Shown here in pieces: positions 25,377 to 27,496 of a DNA stretch of 27,496 nt. Source of the stretch: CAYXFZ01 sp964464385 (GTDB lineage Bacteria > Planctomycetota > UBA1135); contig CAYXFZ010000026.1 in the NCBI GenBank assembly GCA_964464385.1, forward strand, positions 1 through 27,496. The letters run 5' to 3'. The number at the start of each line of letters is the position of its first letter. Within the stretch, counting starts at the first letter, position 1. Under the pieces are notes generated by a model. It searched no databases. It was not told the DNA's origin and was given only the letters and a program-made list of their open reading frames with translations. Both the position numbers and the translations under genes were made by a program.

Positions 25377-26759
25377 ATGGTGCGCTCCATGGCACCTCCC
25401 CTGAATCATCCAGAGCCACCCTCTCTTTCCCGGCGGAACTTTCTAAAGGGCAGCGCCCTAGGCGCCGGACTTCTGCCCGGCTGTGCCGGTCTGATCTCCG
25501 CCCCCAAAAAGTACATCACCGAGGGCCGCATGCGGCACGCCTGCATTGGCGTTGGCGGGCAAGGAAATGCGGACAGCTACCAAATCGGCTCCCATCCGGA
25601 TGTGGACATTGTCGCCCTTTGCGATGTGGATCGGGAGATCTTGGACGGAGCAAGCAAGCGGTTTCCTGAAGCTCGCCTTTACCAGGATTGGCGTCGCATG
25701 CTACGCAAGGAAGCTGGTCAAATTGACTCGGTTTCCGTCAGCACACCGGATCACATGCACGCCCCGATCACCGTGGCGGCTCTGCAAAGGAACTTGCACG
25801 TGTATTGCCAAAAACCTTTGACCCACACCGTCAAAGAGGCCCGTGTTGTGGCAGCAGAGGCGGCAATGTCCCGAGGTGTCGGCCAGATGGGGATTCAAAA
25901 CCATTCCAACATTCCCCTGCGGCAAGCCTTGGAGGTTTTTCGATCCGGTGTGATCGGCCCGGTTCATGAGGCCCATGTTTGGACGGATCGCCCGGCCGGT
26001 TGGTGGCCTCAAAATGTAGAGCGACCGAAGGGAAAGGATCCGATCCCCGCCACCCTGGATTGGGATGGCTGGCTAGGCGTCGCCCCCGCCCGTCCCTACA
26101 AAGACGGCACTTACCACCGCTTCGCCTGGCGAGGCCGCTTGGATTTTGGCACTGGTGCCCAAGGGGACATGGCCTGTCATTTGATGGATCCTGTCCCGTG
26201 GTATATGGAACTCGGCGATCCGATCTCGGTACGTTCGGACGGCCCCTTGCCCACGGCCGATGCATACCCAGCATGGTCCCAGATTTCCTACCGATTTGCC
26301 GCCACTCGTTGGACGGCGGCCTCAGGCACGAGCGTCACCTGGCATGACGGCAAGCGCAAGCCCGACGATCTTCTTGCTTCCTTTGGTGTTGAGGATGACG
26401 CCTACTCCAACGCCGCCCTTTTCGTGGGTGCCGAAGGCGCACTCCTGGTCAGTCCTTACGAGCCCTGCCGCTTGCTGCCCGAAAAAGAGTTCGGCCCCAC
26501 GCCCTTGCCTGAGTTGAAACCCCTCAATCATTGGCACCAGTGGGTGGAGTCTTGCTTTGGCCGGGAAAAACCGCGCGCCGGCTTCACCTACTCGGGCGCC
26601 CTCACCGAAATTGCCCTACTCGGTAACATCGCTCTTCACTTTCCCGGGGAAAACCTCCTTTGGAACGGCGAACTTTTCCGTTTCACGGGTCGAGACGACG
26701 CGACCGCCATGCTCCACAAGCCCTACCGCGAAGGTTGGGAAATCAAAGGCTTGAGCTGA
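25377..26759 (+). CDS. Tat-exported Gfo/Idh/MocA family oxidoreductase
   Basis: A 460-residue protein starting at ATG 25377, six bases after a GGGGG, with twin-arginine signal SRRNFLKGSALGAGLLPGC (a Cys at the end could allow lipidation). The Rossmann part reads HACIGVGGQGNADSYQ, DIVALCDVDRE, SVSVSTPDHMHAPITVAAL and the family motif YCQKPLTHTVKEA (EKP-like, Lys present). NHSNIPLRQALEVFRSGVIGPVHEAHVW and AQGDMACHLMDPV follow, as in Tat-exported planctomycete/verrucomicrobial members. These use NAD(P) on sugars or sugar derivatives. The trailing domain (GVEDDAYSNAALFVGAEGALLVSP) is normal, so length and motifs look complete. It ends one base before the convergent seleno-peroxiredoxin stop. Substrate unknown. 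Confidence 0.87.
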   Translation: MVRSMAPPLNHPEPPSLSRRNFLKGSALGAGLLPGCAGLISAPKKYITEGRMRHACIGVGGQGNADSYQIGSHPDVDIVALCDVDREILDGASKRFPEARLYQDWRRMLRKEAGQIDSVSVSTPDHMHAPITVAALQRNLHVYCQKPLTHTVKEARVVAAEAAMSRGVGQMGIQNHSNIPLRQALEVFRSGVIGPVHEAHVWTDRPAGWWPQNVERPKGKDPIPATLDWDGWLGVAPARPYKDGTYHRFAWRGRLDFGTGAQGDMACHLMDPVPWYMELGDPISVRSDGPLPTADAYPAWSQISYRFAATRWTAASGTSVTWHDGKRKPDDLLASFGVEDDAYSNAALFVGAEGALLVSPYEPCRLLPEKEFGPTPLPELKPLNHWHQWVESCFGREKPRAGFTYSGALTEIALLGNIALHFPGENLLWNGELFRFTGRDDATAMLHKPYREGWEIKGLS

Positions 26760-26760
26760 G

Positions 26761-27276
26761 TCAATCAGCGGCGAGCAGAGCTGCGGCTTGGCCGCCTGGA
26801 TCTTGAGTTTCGATCGTTTGTTCGATCTTCCCTTCCGCGTTGATGACAAAGGTGATTCGAGATGCCCAGCGAGCATCGGCATCCTTGACCACACCCAAAG
26901 CAAGCGCAAGTTCACGCTCAGTGTCGCACAACAAGGGGAAGGGAAAGTTCTGCTTTTCTGAAAAAGCTCGATTGGCCGCAACCGAATCAAAAGAAACCCC
27001 ATAAATGCGAATGCCTTTGGCCTCGTAGTCCTGGATTCGATCACGGAATCCACAGCCTTGCTTCGTTCACCCGGGGGTGGCGGCCTTCGGGTAGAACCAA
27101 AGCACCGTCTTGTGTCCCAAAAAATCGGCGCGAGTCACGGTGTTGCCGCGATCATCCAAAAGGGAAAACTCAGGTATTTCGAGACCGGGTTGTTTCAAGT
27201 TGGCGGGCCCTCCACAGGCAGCACAGCACAGAAAGGACAAGAGTCGCCCCAATCCAAAAAGATTTTTCTTCGCCAT
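26761..27276 (-). CDS. Predicted selenoprotein: exported BCP-type peroxiredoxin with TPGUT motif
   Basis: Read through TGA at 27067-27069 this is one 171-residue protein: N-terminus MAKKNLFGLGRLLSFLCCAAC (signal, possibly lipoprotein), then PGLEIPEFSLLDDRGNTV, TVLWFYPKAATPG, Sec70, TKQG, Cys75, GFRDRIQDYEAKGI, IYGVSFDSVAANRAF, NFPFPLLCDTE and RITFVINAEGKIEQTIE. The Bcp family motif is FYPKDxTPGCT with the resolving Cys five residues on; here the peroxidatic Cys is TGA and Cys75 is kept, predicting a Sec-Cys selenenylsulfide. A perfect hairpin (27032-27052) follows at SECIS distance. It reduces hydroperoxides and needs a thiol donor such as the window's seleno-thioredoxins. The exported form is unusual for Bcp. 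A standard caller would stop at residue 69. Confidence 0.88.
27032..27052 (-). promoter_or_regulatory. Candidate bacterial SECIS element
   Basis: On the minus strand TGGATTC pairs perfectly with GAATCCA around the 7-nt loop CGTGATC, which has G in position 2. The loop begins 21 nt after the TGA (27067-27069), within the usual bacterial range. Confidence 0.8.
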
Positions 27277-27311
27277 GCGGGAGTAGGTTAGCAACTCCTA
27301 TCCTGAGTGCC

Positions 27312-27496
27312 ATGCGCATTCCCTTCCCGGCCGTGGCCTTGGCTTCCTTTCTTTTGGGCTGCGGATTGGCAACCCAACCCAAAGAAGATTGGCCGCAATG
27401 GGGTTTCACGCCCATGTGGTCCTTCGCTTGGCAACCCGAATGGGCCTCCTTGCCCAAAGGGCTCAATATCGGCAACACCCACGGCTGTGTCGAAGT
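27312..27496 (+). CDS. Lipoprotein, 3'-truncated by window edge
   Basis: ATG 27312 opens a frame that runs to the last base. The first 61 residues show a lipoprotein signal (AVALASFLLGCG, lipobox LLGC) and a mature start rich in Trp and Pro (DWPQWGFTPMWSFAW), followed by GLNIGNTHGCVE. The G-N-T-H-G-C text recalls the first strand of beta-propeller (NHL-like) exported proteins, but too little is visible to assign a family. It diverges from the seleno-peroxiredoxin gene with 35 bp between the start codons. Confidence 0.7.
   Translation, partial: MRIPFPAVALASFLLGCGLATQPKEDWPQWGFTPMWSFAWQPEWASLPKGLNIGNTHGCVE

Noticed and set aside
15307..27276. Global reassignment of TGA to Cys, Trp or Gly
   Set aside because: TGA ends many genes here, including overlapping pairs (ATGA, GTGA, TTGA) whose products are full length. 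It appears inside genes only at redox-active Cys positions.

Overview
The window looks like a chromosomal piece of a GC-rich, Gram-negative-type bacterium, most probably a planctomycete or a close relative. That placement is inference from content and not a measured placement: many secreted proteins, Tat-exported sugar-type enzymes, a HAF-repeat protein, a LamG/terpenoid-cyclase fusion, and a divergent C-terminal tail shared by several exported proteins. A run of ten Ns inside hutU, with non-homologous sequence beside it, shows that this is a draft scaffold. I see 24 protein genes or gene fragments. There is no tRNA, rRNA, CRISPR array or insertion sequence.

Most unusual content: three genes that an ordinary gene caller would split at an in-frame TGA are best read as selenoproteins. 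Two are exported thioredoxin-like proteins (15307-16347 on the minus strand, 18183-19280 on the plus strand) in which TGA replaces the first cysteine of the WCGPC redox motif. The third is an exported BCP-type peroxiredoxin (26761-27276, minus) in which TGA replaces the peroxidatic cysteine of TPGCT and the resolving cysteine is kept five residues on. Two of the three TGAs are followed at bacterial SECIS distance by perfect hairpins: 8 bp with a 4-nt loop, and 7 bp with a 7-nt loop, each with G at loop position 2. TGA is a normal stop in many neighbouring genes, so the code itself is not reassigned. Together these suggest a selenium-dependent thiol/peroxide system outside the cytoplasm.

Layout: 1-780, end of a Sel1-like repeat gene. 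809-4802, minus-strand overlapping trio: Old Yellow Enzyme-like oxidoreductase, NRAMP-like transporter lacking the metal motifs, and a DUF993 aldolase-like protein. 4874-7468, large LamG/terpenoid-cyclase-like exported protein. 7481-9162, HAF-repeat exported protein and a small membrane protein. 9424-11636, aromatic amino acid pair: prephenate dehydrogenase with a C-terminal chorismate mutase, overlapping a DAHP synthase. 11664-15213, exported S15 peptidase behind urocanate hydratase (hutU, interrupted by the gap). 15307-17200, first seleno-thioredoxin and a putative HExxH metallopeptidase. 17224-19280, hydroxypyruvate-isomerase-like protein and second seleno-thioredoxin. 19304-22018, lipoprotein phosphatase, small lipoprotein and an M36/M4-like exported metalloprotease. 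22076-26759, tandem arylsulfotransferase-like array (one collapsed copy, two full copies of exactly equal length) and a Tat-exported Gfo/Idh/MocA oxidoreductase. 26761-27276, seleno-peroxiredoxin. 27312 to the end, start of a lipoprotein gene.

The genes mostly serve amino acid and carbohydrate turnover plus a large exported proteome. No selA, selB, selC or selD lies in the window, so the selenium reading rests on motif position, hairpins and threefold recurrence.
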